Program-made: the position numbers and the translations under genes
Shown here: positions 1 to 8,658 of the stretch, piece after piece
Layout: each line of letters starts with the position of its first letter
How positions within the stretch are numbered: position 1 is the first letter of the stretch
Origin: CAMYLY01 sp039587215
GTDB lineage: Bacteria > Gemmatimonadota > Gemmatimonadetes > Gemmatimonadales > GWC2-71-9
Length of the DNA stretch: 15,534 nucleotides
Assembly: GCA_039587215.1 (NCBI GenBank)
Contig: JBDHIW010000036.1
Span: 1 to 15,534, forward strand
Direction of reading: 5' to 3'
Notes under the pieces: generated by a model
What the model saw: only the letters and a program-made list of their open reading frames with translations
Databases searched by the model: none
What the model was told of the DNA's origin: nothing

Positions 1-172
1 AGTGCTCGCCGTCGCGCTCTCCGGCGCGGGGCCGCCGCGTCGTGGCCGAAACACTGTGGACCACGTCGTCACGCGCGTCGACGAGGGCGTGCACGATGGT
101 CGTCTTCCCGGCTCCCGACGGAGCCGAGAGCACGAACAGTCTGCACGCCGCACCTTCCCCGACCTCACTCAA
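1..172 (-). CDS. gmk: Guanylate kinase, N-terminal part (cut by window edge)
   Basis: Guanylate kinase phosphorylates GMP to GDP with ATP in the cytosol, a step of purine nucleotide synthesis. Only the first 57 codons are present. The translation shows the P-loop as FVLSAPSGAGKTT, followed by SVSATTRRPRAGE, which is the GMP-binding stretch typical of Gmk. The likely start is a TTG at 172-170 that overlaps the end of yicC by 8 nt, with GGAG four bases upstream; no ATG or GTG lies in frame before the P-loop. The yicC-gmk order is common in bacteria and supports the call. The rest of the gene lies beyond position 1. The family is certain from the P-loop and GMP motif; the exact start is less sure. 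Confidence 0.9.
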   Translation of the reverse strand, partial: MSEVGEGAACRLFVLSAPSGAGKTTIVHALVDARDDVVHSVSATTRRPRAGERDGEH

Positions 173-1040
173 GATTCTCCACCTGTTCCCGGATCTTCTC
201 CAACTCGGTCTTCATCTCGATCACGGCGCGGCTGATCGTCGCGTCATTCGCCTTGGACCCGATGGTGTTGATCTCGCGCAGCATCTCCTGCCCCAGGAAG
301 CCGAGCCGCTTGCCGACCGGCCCCTCTCCTCCGAGCGCCTCACGCGCCGCCGCGATGTGCGTGCGCAGCCGGACGACCTCCTCGGCAATATCGAGCTTGT
401 CCGCCAGGAGCAGGATCTCCAATTCCAGGCGATCGTCGGAGACTTCCCGTCCTTCCATGATCTCGCCAACTCGGGTGCGCAGCCGGGCCCGCTCGGCGTT
501 CAACCGCTCGGGAGCACGCGCCTCGATCGACACCAGTTCAGACGCGAGCAGATCGAGCGACGTCTCGAGCGCGTCGCGCAATGCGTCGCCCTCCTTCCGC
601 CGCATGGCGACCAGATCGTCGAGCGCCTGCTCCAAGATCGTGACGACCTGCGCCTCGTCCACGACCTCGCGATCGCGGTCCGCGGGCAGCAGCACGTCGG
701 CCTGCCGGGCGTAGAAGGCGAGGTCCAGATCGTTGGTCAACCCGAGTCCCGCCGCCAACTCGTCCGCGGCGGCGCGCAGCGCCCGGGCCCGCTCCAGATC
801 GACCCTCGGCGCCGCCTCCACGTCGCCGTCGTCCACCCACCCCAGCGAGACGGTCACGTGGCCGCGGTGCACGCGATCGCGCACGCGCGCCCGCAGGGCG
901 CGCTCCAGGGACTGAAACGCGCTCGGCGTCCGGCACTGCACCTGCAAATGGCGGTGGTTCACCGATCGGACCTCGATGGCTGCCCGACCGCTGGCGCACG
1001 GCCCCTCGGCACGCCCGAAGCCCGTCATCGAGTTGGCCAC
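165..1040 (-). CDS. yicC: YicC family endoribonuclease
   Basis: The protein has 291 residues, close to the usual length of YicC (about 287-295), and is probably a cytosolic endoribonuclease; E. coli YicC has been linked to small-RNA turnover. It opens with MANSMTGFGRAEG, the typical N-terminal strand of the family. It closes with the conserved helix region EINTIGSKANDATISRAVIEMK followed by EKIREQVENLE, where the family signature is xANTxGSKxxxxxxxxxxxExK. The chosen start is a GTG at 1040-1038 with GAGGAG about five bases upstream; the ATG of MTGFG four codons later is the alternative. The stop overlaps the proposed start of gmk, so the two are probably translated together. The gap to the upstream outer-membrane gene is only 74 nt and holds no obvious terminator, so read-through from the icd operon is possible. 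Confidence 0.93.
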   Translation of the reverse strand: MANSMTGFGRAEGPCASGRAAIEVRSVNHRHLQVQCRTPSAFQSLERALRARVRDRVHRGHVTVSLGWVDDGDVEAAPRVDLERARALRAAADELAAGLGLTNDLDLAFYARQADVLLPADRDREVVDEAQVVTILEQALDDLVAMRRKEGDALRDALETSLDLLASELVSIEARAPERLNAERARLRTRVGEIMEGREVSDDRLELEILLLADKLDIAEEVVRLRTHIAAAREALGGEGPVGKRLGFLGQEMLREINTIGSKANDATISRAVIEMKTELEKIREQVENLE

Positions 1041-1114
1041 GGTACTCCTCGACTTACATGGGAAGGACGAACAAACTAGCGAGCGTCCGATGGGGGGTCA
1101 AAACACGCGCCCCG

Positions 1115-2923
1115 TCAGTTACTGAACTGCCACGTCACACCGAACGTCTGCGCGTTCTTGGGATACGGAATTCCGGGGACGTAGGCCGCGTCCGAGAGTC
1201 TCGCATTGCGGAGATCCCAGAACGCCGTGAACCCGACCAGCTGAAACGCGATGTGGTACTCGAGGAACGTCGCCCCCGGCAAGATGATGGGGCTGCCGCT
1301 CGCATCGATGCCGCCGATTCCCGTGCTCCACGACTCGACTGCAAAGCGAATCTGCAGATCGAACGCGCCGGACCGGAAGGTCCGCCAGAACTTCGAGCGG
1401 AACGTGACGGCAAAGCGGCCGTGGGTCGGTGGCTGCAGCGCTGCGCTGCCCCCCTGGAGCGGGTCCGAGTACCAGCCGCTCAGGAGAAACCCCGCGAACG
1501 GCCCGAGGGTCGCCTTCGTGACGAGATAGGTCCCGGACTCGGAGGGGCCGAGGGCCGGAACCACCGCGGTGAGGTCGGGATACGGGTAGGGTGCGTACGC
1601 GTCCCGCCGCACGAGCGCTGCCGAGCCGAGCAGGGGTCCCAAATCCACGCCGAACCGGACCGCCTGGTCGAACGTGGTCACCGCCGTGTCCGCAATCAGG
1701 GCCGGTGCCTGCAGCGCATTGGCTGCCGTGATCTCCCCGACGAGGTAGAACGGCCCACGATAGACCGCCGCGCTGCCGTGTGCGCGCCTCGAGGAGCGCC
1801 CGCCGCCGTGCGTCGCCGTCCACACGTCGCCGCTCACGACGAATCCCGGGATCGGTACCCACCCCAACCGCGCCGTCGCCGAGAACGGGGTCCAGCGGTC
1901 CCCGAACTCCGCATCGACCGACGCCGAAATGTCGGGCCTGACGAGGCCGAGCCGTGTGAAGAACCGGCGCTCGCGCATCTCGGGCTCCGCGGACCCCGAG
2001 TCGGGCACCCACGAACTCACCAGCAACCCGGCGTCCAGTCGCAGCCCCCTTCCATCGGGTGCCGAGCCCGCCGTCAGCTGAAAACGGTGGTCGGTGCGCG
2101 ACCCTGCGCGCGCGGGCGTGCCCGTTTCCGCCTCTCCGCGGTCCACACGACTTCTTCGGACCTGGTAGGATCCGTCGACCCGCTCCGTCGGGCGCCACCC
2201 CAGGCGTGCCCACACGTCGAACCGCTGATCGCTCCGCCCAAACCCGCTGGCTCCGTCCGTGCCCAGAAAGTCGGCAACGAGATCGAGGCTCACCCCGCTT
2301 ACGGTGCGCTTCTGAAAGATCGCCGTGTAGTTGGCAGCGTCGAATGCGCCCGACATGACGCGAATCAGGGAGCGCGGCTCGCCCACCGTGTGTCGCTCGG
2401 TCGCCAGGTATACTCGGAGCAGTCCCGGCAGGACCTCCACGTCCAGGCGCCGCACGTACCGGAGCGACACGAGCGTGGCGTCGTGGAAGAGGCTGTCGGC
2501 CCCGAGCGGGGTCATGCGCACCCCGTCCCAGTAAATCTCGAGGGCACTGCCTCCTCGCCCCCCGTACTGGACGTATTCGGGCTGCCCGAACACCCCGACC
2601 CGCGGAACGAAGACCCCAGGGATGTCGGCAAGGAGATCGGCCAGCGTGATCGCCGACGACCACAACAGCGAATCGCGCGTGAAGACGTAGCGCGCCCCCG
2701 GCGCCATGGGGCCGGGCGGAACCGCCGGCGGCAGCGCACCGATCGGCGCGCTGTCCAGCGGGACGAGGGAATCCGGTGGGGCGTCCTCGCGCGTCAGCGT
2801 CGAGTCGGGCGCTGCACCGATCGAGTCGCCGACGACGACGGGGTCCTCCTGAGCCGCCGCAACGGCTGGCGACCACGCCAGCAGCGCACCGGCGACGGCG
2901 CCGAGCAGCGCCGCCCGAGTCAC
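1115..2923 (-). CDS. TonB-dependent receptor-like outer-membrane protein
   Basis: This 602-residue protein is predicted to sit in the outer membrane. Residues 1-24 form a signal peptide ending in VAAAQ. A proline/serine-rich stretch follows to about residue 75, then a region (about 78-175) resembling a TonB receptor plug: LADLLADIPGVFVPRVG, YVQYGGRGGSALEIYWDG and a YVRRLDVEVLPG-like strand. The remainder is rich in alternating aromatic strands and ends in FGVTWQFSN, as expected for a beta-barrel. It is shorter than most TonB-dependent receptors, and no clear TonB box is visible, so its substrate and energy coupling are unknown. The start is the GTG at 2923-2921, which overlaps the pepA stop as GTGA. 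The frame stays open further upstream, but that would bury it inside pepA. Some other plug-containing porin is possible. Confidence 0.8.
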   Translation of the reverse strand: MTRAALLGAVAGALLAWSPAVAAAQEDPVVVGDSIGAAPDSTLTREDAPPDSLVPLDSAPIGALPPAVPPGPMAPGARYVFTRDSLLWSSAITLADLLADIPGVFVPRVGVFGQPEYVQYGGRGGSALEIYWDGVRMTPLGADSLFHDATLVSLRYVRRLDVEVLPGLLRVYLATERHTVGEPRSLIRVMSGAFDAANYTAIFQKRTVSGVSLDLVADFLGTDGASGFGRSDQRFDVWARLGWRPTERVDGSYQVRRSRVDRGEAETGTPARAGSRTDHRFQLTAGSAPDGRGLRLDAGLLVSSWVPDSGSAEPEMRERRFFTRLGLVRPDISASVDAEFGDRWTPFSATARLGWVPIPGFVVSGDVWTATHGGGRSSRRAHGSAAVYRGPFYLVGEITAANALQAPALIADTAVTTFDQAVRFGVDLGPLLGSAALVRRDAYAPYPYPDLTAVVPALGPSESGTYLVTKATLGPFAGFLLSGWYSDPLQGGSAALQPPTHGRFAVTFRSKFWRTFRSGAFDLQIRFAVESWSTGIGGIDASGSPIILPGATFLEYHIAFQLVGFTAFWDLRNARLSDAAYVPGIPYPKNAQTFGVTWQFSN

Positions 2924-4400
2924 CCGCCCGAACGTCCGAGCACGAACTCCGCGAAGAGGCGGACCCCGACCGCGGTCGGTCCCTTCGCGATGTCGGGCCG
3001 ATCGCCGTCGAGGTATGCCGTGCCTGCGACGTCCAGGTGCGCCCAGGGATAGCCCTCGACGAACTCCTTGAGGAACCAACCCGCCGTGATGCTGCCGGCC
3101 GGCCGGCCGCCGATGTTCTTCACGTCGGCGACGTCGGATCGGATCTGCTCGCGGTACTCGTCCCAGAGCGGCAACGGCCAGCATCGCTCGCCCGCCCGGG
3201 CCCCGGCACCCTGCACTTCCGCGATGAGCTCGTCGTCGTTGCCCATTACGGCCGAGGCATGGTGGCCAAGGCCGATCACGACGGCGCCGGTGAGCGTGGC
3301 AATGTCGATCACGCACTCCGGTCCGAACGACCGCGCGTGCGACAGCGCATCACAGAGCATGAGCCGGCCCTCGGCATCGGTGTTGACGATCTCGATCGTC
3401 TTGCCGAAGTGACTGGTGACGACGTCACCCGGCTTGATCGCCGATCCGGAAGGGAGGTTCTCCGAGGTCGGTACGATCCCCACGACGTTCGCGGCCGGAC
3501 GCAGGTGCCCGAGCGTCTCGAAGAGACCGAGCACCGCGGCGGCCCCGGACATGTCGTACTTCATCTCCTCCATGCTCGGCGCGGGTTTGATCGAGATACC
3601 ACCCGAATCGAACGTCACGCCTTTCCCGACGAAGCAGAGCGGTGCGGCTTTTCCCGCGCCCTTGTACTCCAGCACGATCATCCGCGGCTCCTCCTGGGAA
3701 CCCTGTGCCACCGCGAGAAGCGCTCCCATACCTGCCTTGGCGAGTTCCTTGGGACCCATCAGGGTGATCTTGAACCCGTGGGCTTTCGCCAGATCCGACG
3801 CGACCGACGCGAGATAGGTCGGTGTGCAGTGGTTACCGGGAAGCTGCTGGAGCCTTCGCGCCAGGTGCTGGCCGTTCGCGATGGCCTGTCCCCGCGCGCG
3901 CCCCCGCTCGATCTCGACGCGATCGTCCGCGCTCGCCAGCACCTCGAGGCGCTGCGGCCGACCCTTGTCGGGCTGCACCCCCTTGAGCTCGTCGAATCCC
4001 CACGCACCCTGGGCCGCGCCCTCGGTGACCACCTGCCCCATCACATCCGGGGGTACGGACGTCCCCGACGCCGACACCGCCAACGAGGACACGCCGAGGG
4101 CCGCCGCCCGCCGTCCGGCGATCGCCGCCCCACGTCGGAGCGCCCCACGATCGACCGTCTTCGCCGGTCCCACACCCACGAGCAGCACGCGCTTCGCCCC
4201 GCTGCGGCCATACAGCAGCACTGCTTCGTCCCGTGCCCCACGAAAGTCGCGCGCCACGAGCGCCCGCTCGATGGCTCCACCGACGGAGCGGTCCAACCGA
4301 CGCATCCCCGCCGGGACCTTCCGGCCCCGAACCTCGGGGACGAGAACGGCCAGCAGCGGAATGCGGGTGCGGTCCAGGGCCGTTGCCCTCGTTACGGATT

Positions 4401-4404
<4 letters not shown>
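2920..4404 (-). CDS. pepA: Leucyl aminopeptidase (M17 family cytosol aminopeptidase)
   Basis: This 494-residue metallopeptidase removes N-terminal residues from peptides in the cytosol; M17 enzymes act as hexamers with two metals per subunit. The M17 signature NTDAEGRL lies at residues 341-348. The metal and catalytic residues known from E. coli PepA all have counterparts at a constant offset of nine: K261, D266, K273, D284, D343, E345 and R347. The variable N-terminal domain spans about residues 1-160. The length fits the family (about 480-505). The ATG at 4404 overlaps the icd stop as ATGA, and the stop overlaps the start of the outer-membrane gene as GTGA, so the three genes are likely translationally coupled. 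E. coli PepA also binds DNA as XerA; nothing here tells whether this one does. Confidence 0.96.
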
Positions 4405-5624
<1,220 letters not shown>

Positions 5625-5689
5625 GCACACCTCACAACCGGATTTCAGGGGTTTCTTCGTGATGTGATCGCCGTCGCGCCGGCGGCCGC

Positions 5690-5721
5690 CTAACGTTAGT
5701 CCTGGCGCGAAACCGGAGCAA
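5690..5721 (-). promoter_or_regulatory. Possible icd promoter with palindrome over the -10
   Basis: On the minus strand TTGCTC (5721-5716) is followed after 17 bases by TAACGT (5698-5693), each matching the sigma-70 hexamers at only three of six positions. The -10 lies inside a perfect 10-bp palindrome CTAACGTTAG (5690-5699), which directly adjoins a second palindrome GGCGGCCGCC (5681-5690). A repressor or activator site is possible. The rest of the 208-bp divergent region 5625-5832 shows no convincing promoter for the plus-strand gene. The assignment is weak and based on spacing and symmetry only. Confidence 0.3.
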
Positions 5722-5832
5722 GCCGCACCGCGGGGACCACGGCACCGCTTGAGGGGTAGTCCGACACACGAGTACCTTACCCTCCGCACAGGGCGCGGCA
5801 CGGGCCGCGACGGCGTCTCTCACGAGGTGGCC

Positions 5833-6414
5833 ATGAAGACATTTGCGTTTGCCGGACTGCTCGCGTTCGCGCTCGTCTCGACTCCCACGATCGCCCAGGC
5901 ACAATTGGACGAGGCCTTCCGCGAACCCGGCCTCTGGGCGCAGGTCGGCGGCGGCCTGGCCACGGTCAAGGCGGAGTGCAGCGTGTGCCGAACGGGGCGC
6001 ACCGGCGGCCTTCACGGGTCGCTCGCCGTCGGGGGATCGCTCAGCAACCGCGCTAGGATCGGGGTCGAGGGCTTCTTCTTCTACCGCTCGAGTGCCGACA
6101 CGTCCGTGGAAATGCAGGGGGCCTTCGCCATCGGAGAGTTGCAACCGTTCCCCGATCTGCCGTTTACCTTCTACGCCGGCATCGGGGGAGCGCGCTACGC
6201 TCAGCTGGCCATTTCCGATCTGACGAGTGCCGTCGGTCTGGCGTTCACTGGGGGGATCAAGGGCGACCTGGGACTCTCACGGCACTTCCACCTCGTGCCG
6301 TATCTCAAATACGTCCAGACGAGCAGCCTCCCGGCTAAATTCAACGGCCTGCCGCAGCTCAACGAAGCGAAAGTCAGCGCGTTCCTCTTCGGCCTGGCAG
6401 TCGGCTGGCGCTGA
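5833..6414 (+). CDS. Small outer-membrane beta-barrel protein, function unknown
   Basis: This 193-residue protein begins with a clear signal peptide, MKTFAFAGLLAFALVSTPTI then AQAQ, with likely cleavage after residue 23. The mature part consists of alternating hydrophobic and polar strands (for example GLWAQVGGGLATVKAE, RIGVEGFFFYRSS, FTFYAGIGGARYAQLAI and AFLFGLAVGWR), as in eight-stranded OmpA/OmpX-type barrels. It ends in GWR rather than a final phenylalanine, which is slightly unusual for BAM substrates. Two cysteines (C49 and C52, in ECSVC) just after the first predicted strand could form a disulfide. The ATG at 5833 has GAGGTGG directly upstream, which decides against the longer frame from 5749. 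It is divergent from icd and convergent with the next gene. No specific family is recognised. Confidence 0.75.
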   Translation: MKTFAFAGLLAFALVSTPTIAQAQLDEAFREPGLWAQVGGGLATVKAECSVCRTGRTGGLHGSLAVGGSLSNRARIGVEGFFFYRSSADTSVEMQGAFAIGELQPFPDLPFTFYAGIGGARYAQLAISDLTSAVGLAFTGGIKGDLGLSRHFHLVPYLKYVQTSSLPAKFNGLPQLNEAKVSAFLFGLAVGWR

Positions 6415-6465
6415 CCACGAGGGGCGGTACCTCGGCGCCCTGCCAGGCCGCCGGGGTTCCGTCGC

Positions 6466-6993
6466 CTAAAGAAACGCGCGGCCGCTACTGAACTCCCAGT
6501 TGTTCCAAAACCGGTCGTAATAGAATCGGGTCCGATGCTGCGGCACCTTCCACCACGGATGCGCGGCGTCGCTTACGGGAGCCTCCACGACCAGCGAGAC
6601 GGCCGGCAGGACGTCGCCGCAGAACGCGCAGACGAACTCCTCCTCGGCGACCGGTGCCCACCAGATATAGGGCGCACGGGCCACCTCGGGCCAAGGCTCA
6701 CAGTCGTGCCCGAGGGGGCGGCAGTCCACGGGCGGTTCATCGGCAAACTGGGTGAACCCGCAGAACCGGCACTGCCGGTAGTGGCGATCTTCCCCCGCGA
6801 TCCTGGGGCCGTAGAAGCCCGTCCGCCGGCACACCGGACAGGGGGACGGGTTGCGTCCTTCACCGTAGACGCGATACGCTTCCGCGTCCCAGTCGTGGGC
6901 GGTATACACGAACTTGCGGGCGACGCGGGTGAGGTCTGCAGCACGAACGCCCGAGTGGCGTATCTTCGGGGCGGTCAGTCGGTCGGTGGGCAT
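6466..6993 (-). CDS. Hypothetical protein with two candidate zinc-ribbon sites
   Basis: This 175-residue soluble protein has no signal peptide or membrane segment. It holds eight cysteines that pair into two four-cysteine sets. C52 and C55 (CPVC) with C75 and C78 (CRFC) look like a classical zinc ribbon. C91 and C98 with C122 and C125 (CAFC) could form a second site. A tryptophan- and tyrosine-rich tail follows (HPWWKVPQHRTRFYYDRFWNNW). I do not recognise a named family; zinc ribbons can bind nucleic acid or proteins, but nothing here assigns a role. The ATG at 6993, with AGGA seven bases upstream, is preferred. The frame is open to 7194, but that would overlap the start of the divergent gene at 7183 and adds low-complexity sequence. 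It is convergent with the barrel gene, with 51 nt between the stops. Confidence 0.7.
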   Translation of the reverse strand: MPTDRLTAPKIRHSGVRAADLTRVARKFVYTAHDWDAEAYRVYGEGRNPSPCPVCRRTGFYGPRIAGEDRHYRQCRFCGFTQFADEPPVDCRPLGHDCEPWPEVARAPYIWWAPVAEEEFVCAFCGDVLPAVSLVVEAPVSDAAHPWWKVPQHRTRFYYDRFWNNWEFSSGRAFL

Positions 6994-7182
6994 GTGATCC
7001 TGCTGTGTCCGGGCCCCTAGGGCCGTCGGGAACCGAACCGGGCGATTACTGCTCCGGATGAGGTACGCTGAAACGTGCGGCATTCCGGCGGACCAGACCG
7101 TGAGGCGCGTCACCACCGCGCCGTGCGGCCGCTCGCACCTTGAAACAGAACTCTGAACCTTCATGGTGGGAGAGCACGACAC

Positions 7183-7491
7183 GTGACAGGTCAACCGGGT
7201 GGGAGGCGTCGCGGAGGCAACCGCGGTCCCTGGCCCACCGTCGCACTGGTAGTCGCTATTCTCGTACTGGGCGGATCGCTCGTGGTCTCCAGCATGAAAA
7301 CCGTTCAGGTCGAATGCGAGCTGTGCGTCGAATTCCGAGGTCAGCGGCAGTGCCGCACCGGGTCGGGCGCCACGGCGGCCGACGCCAGGTCTGCGGCCCA
7401 GCGGGCCGCCTGCGCGGTCATGGCATTCGGCATGGATCAGTCAATCGCCTGCTCGAACACTGCCCCGCGGCAGGTGCAGTGCTCGGGTTGA
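7183..7491 (+). CDS. Small membrane-anchored cysteine-rich protein
   Basis: This 102-residue protein has a basic N-terminus (residues 1-17, GRRRGGNRG), one transmembrane helix (about 18-36, PTVALVVAILVLGGSLVV) and an exported C-terminal domain of about 65 residues. That domain has six cysteines (C45, C48, C57, C77, C90, C100), an even number that would suit three disulfides in the periplasm. The positive-inside rule supports N-in, C-out topology. The pattern CELCVEF...CRTGSGAT...AACAV...CSNT resembles short conserved hypothetical proteins I recall from environmental bacteria, but I can name no family. The start is a GTG with GGGAGA about nine bases upstream. It is followed after 35 nt by the membrane-protein gene, so they may form an operon. 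Confidence 0.65.
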   Translation: MTGQPGGRRRGGNRGPWPTVALVVAILVLGGSLVVSSMKTVQVECELCVEFRGQRQCRTGSGATAADARSAAQRAACAVMAFGMDQSIACSNTAPRQVQCSG

Positions 7492-7526
7492 GCACACAGC
7501 CGACGGAATCAGGAGAGCGCTGACCG

Positions 7527-7919
7527 GTGGATGTCGTTACGAAGGTCGCCGCTGCGGCGGTGTTCTTCATCGCCTACTACTGGCTTCTGGACCGCCACCT
7601 CGCGCGGTCCCGGGCGGGCACGAGCCGCATGGGACGGTTCCTGTCGCTCCCGCCTGTCTTTCTGGTCATATCCGTCCTCATCCCGATCGTCGGGCTGATC
7701 ATCATCCTGGGCGCCCCGGTCTGGCGACTGCTCCTCGCCGGATGGATCTGGGCACTGGGTGGAGGCATCCTGGGCCTCTCAGGCGCCTTGGCCGTACAAC
7801 TCGTCGAGAAGCGTCTCCCTGAACACCTGCGGGATCCCATCGAGCGGGCCGTGTTCTGGGTGTTCTTCGTGATCGGCGGCCTCGGGCTCGTCGGACTGCT
7901 CGTTCGGATGACGACCTAG
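7527..7919 (+). CDS. Four-helix integral membrane protein, function unknown
   Basis: This 130-residue inner-membrane protein has four predicted helices at about residues 3-21, 42-65, 68-92 and 106-127. A basic loop (RHLARSRAGTSRMGR) follows the first helix, and a charged loop (VEKRLPEHLRDPIER) lies between the third and fourth. No catalytic motif is visible and no family is recognised. The GTG at 7527 has AGGAGA (7511-7516) ten bases upstream. It follows the cysteine-rich membrane protein closely on the same strand, so the two products may work together, but this is inference from position alone. Its transcript runs towards tRNA-Leu and is met by a hairpin at 7979-7998. Confidence 0.65.
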   Translation: MDVVTKVAAAAVFFIAYYWLLDRHLARSRAGTSRMGRFLSLPPVFLVISVLIPIVGLIIILGAPVWRLLLAGWIWALGGGILGLSGALAVQLVEKRLPEHLRDPIERAVFWVFFVIGGLGLVGLLVRMTT

Positions 7920-7978
7920 CGCAGCGACCGCCCCGGTTTCGGCGAGCGTCCGCGGCAACCCAACGTCCATCGATCGAA

Positions 7979-7998
7979 GCGCGCTAGCGATAGCGCGC
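7979..7998. terminator. Perfect hairpin between convergent genes, possible terminator
   Basis: An 8-bp perfect inverted repeat, GCGCGCTA and TAGCGCGC, encloses a four-base loop. The loop reads GCGA on the plus strand, which is a GNRA tetraloop. It lies 59 bp past the plus-strand membrane-protein stop and 14 bp past the 3' end of the minus-strand tRNA-Leu, as expected of a shared terminator. Neither side has a true U-tract (minus strand TTCG, plus strand GAAAG), so intrinsic termination is uncertain; it may instead block 3' exonucleases. Confidence 0.45.
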
Positions 7999-8012
7999 GA
8001 AAGCTGCAACAG

Positions 8013-8095
8013 TGCCCGAGGTGGGAGTCGAACCCACACGGGATTGCTCCCGGCGGATTTTGAGTCCGCTGCGTCTGCCGTTCCGCCACTCGGGC
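8013..8095 (-). tRNA. tRNA-Leu (anticodon CAA)
   Basis: The 83-nt cloverleaf reads on the minus strand. The acceptor stem GCCCGAG pairs with CTCGGGC, with A as discriminator base. The anticodon stem GCGGA/TCCGC encloses the loop CTCAAAA, giving anticodon CAA for the UUG leucine codon. A long class-II variable arm (CGGGA, CAA-containing loop, TCCCG) is diagnostic of leucine or serine tRNAs. The T arm is GTGGG TTCGACT CCCAC. The 3' CCA is not encoded (the next bases are CTG), so it must be added enzymatically. Confidence 0.97.
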
Positions 8096-8105
8096 AAGGC
8101 GTACA

Positions 8106-8135
8106 AGTATACGCAGGTCGTGGGGATCGTGTCGC
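8106..8135 (-). promoter_or_regulatory. Likely tRNA-Leu promoter
   Basis: On the minus strand GCGACA (8135-8130, four of six matches to TTGACA) is followed after 18 bases by TATACT (8111-8106, five of six matches to TATAAT). The predicted start of transcription falls only a few bases before the mature tRNA 5' end at 8095, leaving a very short leader. The TATACT hexamer stands out against the GC-rich background. Confidence 0.6.
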
Positions 8136-8181
8136 GCCACCCGTTCATCCCGAGACCAACGCCCTGTCCCGGCACGGCCCG

Positions 8182-8658
8182 TTACCGCATCCCCCCTGGC
8201 GGGCCCCGGTTGCCCCGGATCTGGTCGATGCGCATCTGCAAACGACGAAACGCCATGGTGACCTGTGCCCGCTGCACCGGCGCCAGGAACTCCGCCAATG
8301 CCACCTGGTCCGTATTGGCGAGCTGGCCCCGACGCTCATGCAGCGAGACGAGTCTCGCCAACAACACCTCGACGCTGTCCGCGTCGGCAGCCACGCCGGG
8401 ACGCATCTGCGCTTCCAGCGCGCGCCACGTCGCCATCTCCCGCTGCGCCAGCTGGCCCCGCGCTTCCATCGAGCGCCGGAGCACCGCCTGTACCTGACGC
8501 ATCGCGTCATCCGTCAATCCGGCCTCGGTGCGCAGGTTGATCATGAAGCGCTCCATCACCTGCTGGCGGAGCTGCTCGCGGCGGGCTTCGGGGCCCTGCG
8601 CAGCCAGCGGCTGCACCATCAGAACGCACGCGGCCACCCCGTACAGTAGACGTCGCAT
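8182..8658 (-). CDS. Periplasmic Spy/CpxP-like (metal-resistance type) protein
   Basis: This 158-residue protein has an N-terminal signal peptide (MRRLLYGVAACVLMVQPLAA, cleaved near residue 20). A charged, almost entirely helical mature part follows. Two helical repeats carry degenerate LTxxQ-type motifs, AGLTDDAMRQVQ (residues 46-57) and LAPVQRAQ (125-132). This is the layout of Spy/CpxP/ZraP/CnrX periplasmic proteins, which act as chaperones or as sensors feeding envelope-stress regulators. There are almost no histidine or cysteine ligands in the mature region (one His, at 107), so metal sensing of the CnrX kind is not evident. The ATG at 8658 overlaps the anti-sigma stop as TGATG. Being third in a sigma/anti-sigma operon, it is a candidate target or sensor for that sigma factor. 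Confidence 0.75.
   Translation of the reverse strand: MRRLLYGVAACVLMVQPLAAQGPEARREQLRQQVMERFMINLRTEAGLTDDAMRQVQAVLRRSMEARGQLAQREMATWRALEAQMRPGVAADADSVEVLLARLVSLHERRGQLANTDQVALAEFLAPVQRAQVTMAFRRLQMRIDQIRGNRGPPGGMR

Noticed and set aside
2924..3316. N-terminal extension of the outer-membrane receptor frame inside pepA
   Set aside because: It lies within the conserved C-terminal coding part of pepA; the GTG at 2923 gives a clean signal peptide and a GTGA overlap.
5625..5801. 59-codon N-terminal extension of icd
   Set aside because: The extension has no similarity to isocitrate dehydrogenases, and the ATG at 5624 has a good ribosome binding site and begins the family sequence.
6415..6465. Possible terminator between the convergent barrel and zinc-ribbon genes
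   Set aside because: Only a four-base stem (GAGG/CCTC) is visible and there is no U-tract, so it cannot be supported.
7011..7024. Near-palindrome GGGCCCCTAGGGCC upstream of the zinc-ribbon gene
   Set aside because: The symmetry is broken by an extra C and such GC-rich near-palindromes are expected by chance at this base composition.
6994..7194. 67-codon extension of the zinc-ribbon protein
   Set aside because: It would overlap the divergent gene start at 7183 and adds no conserved sequence; the ATG at 6993 has its own ribosome binding site.
8044..8649. Plus-strand open frame running through the tRNA-Leu complement and opposite the Spy-like gene
   Set aside because: It covers the tRNA and is antisense to a gene with a clear signal peptide and overlapping operon context.
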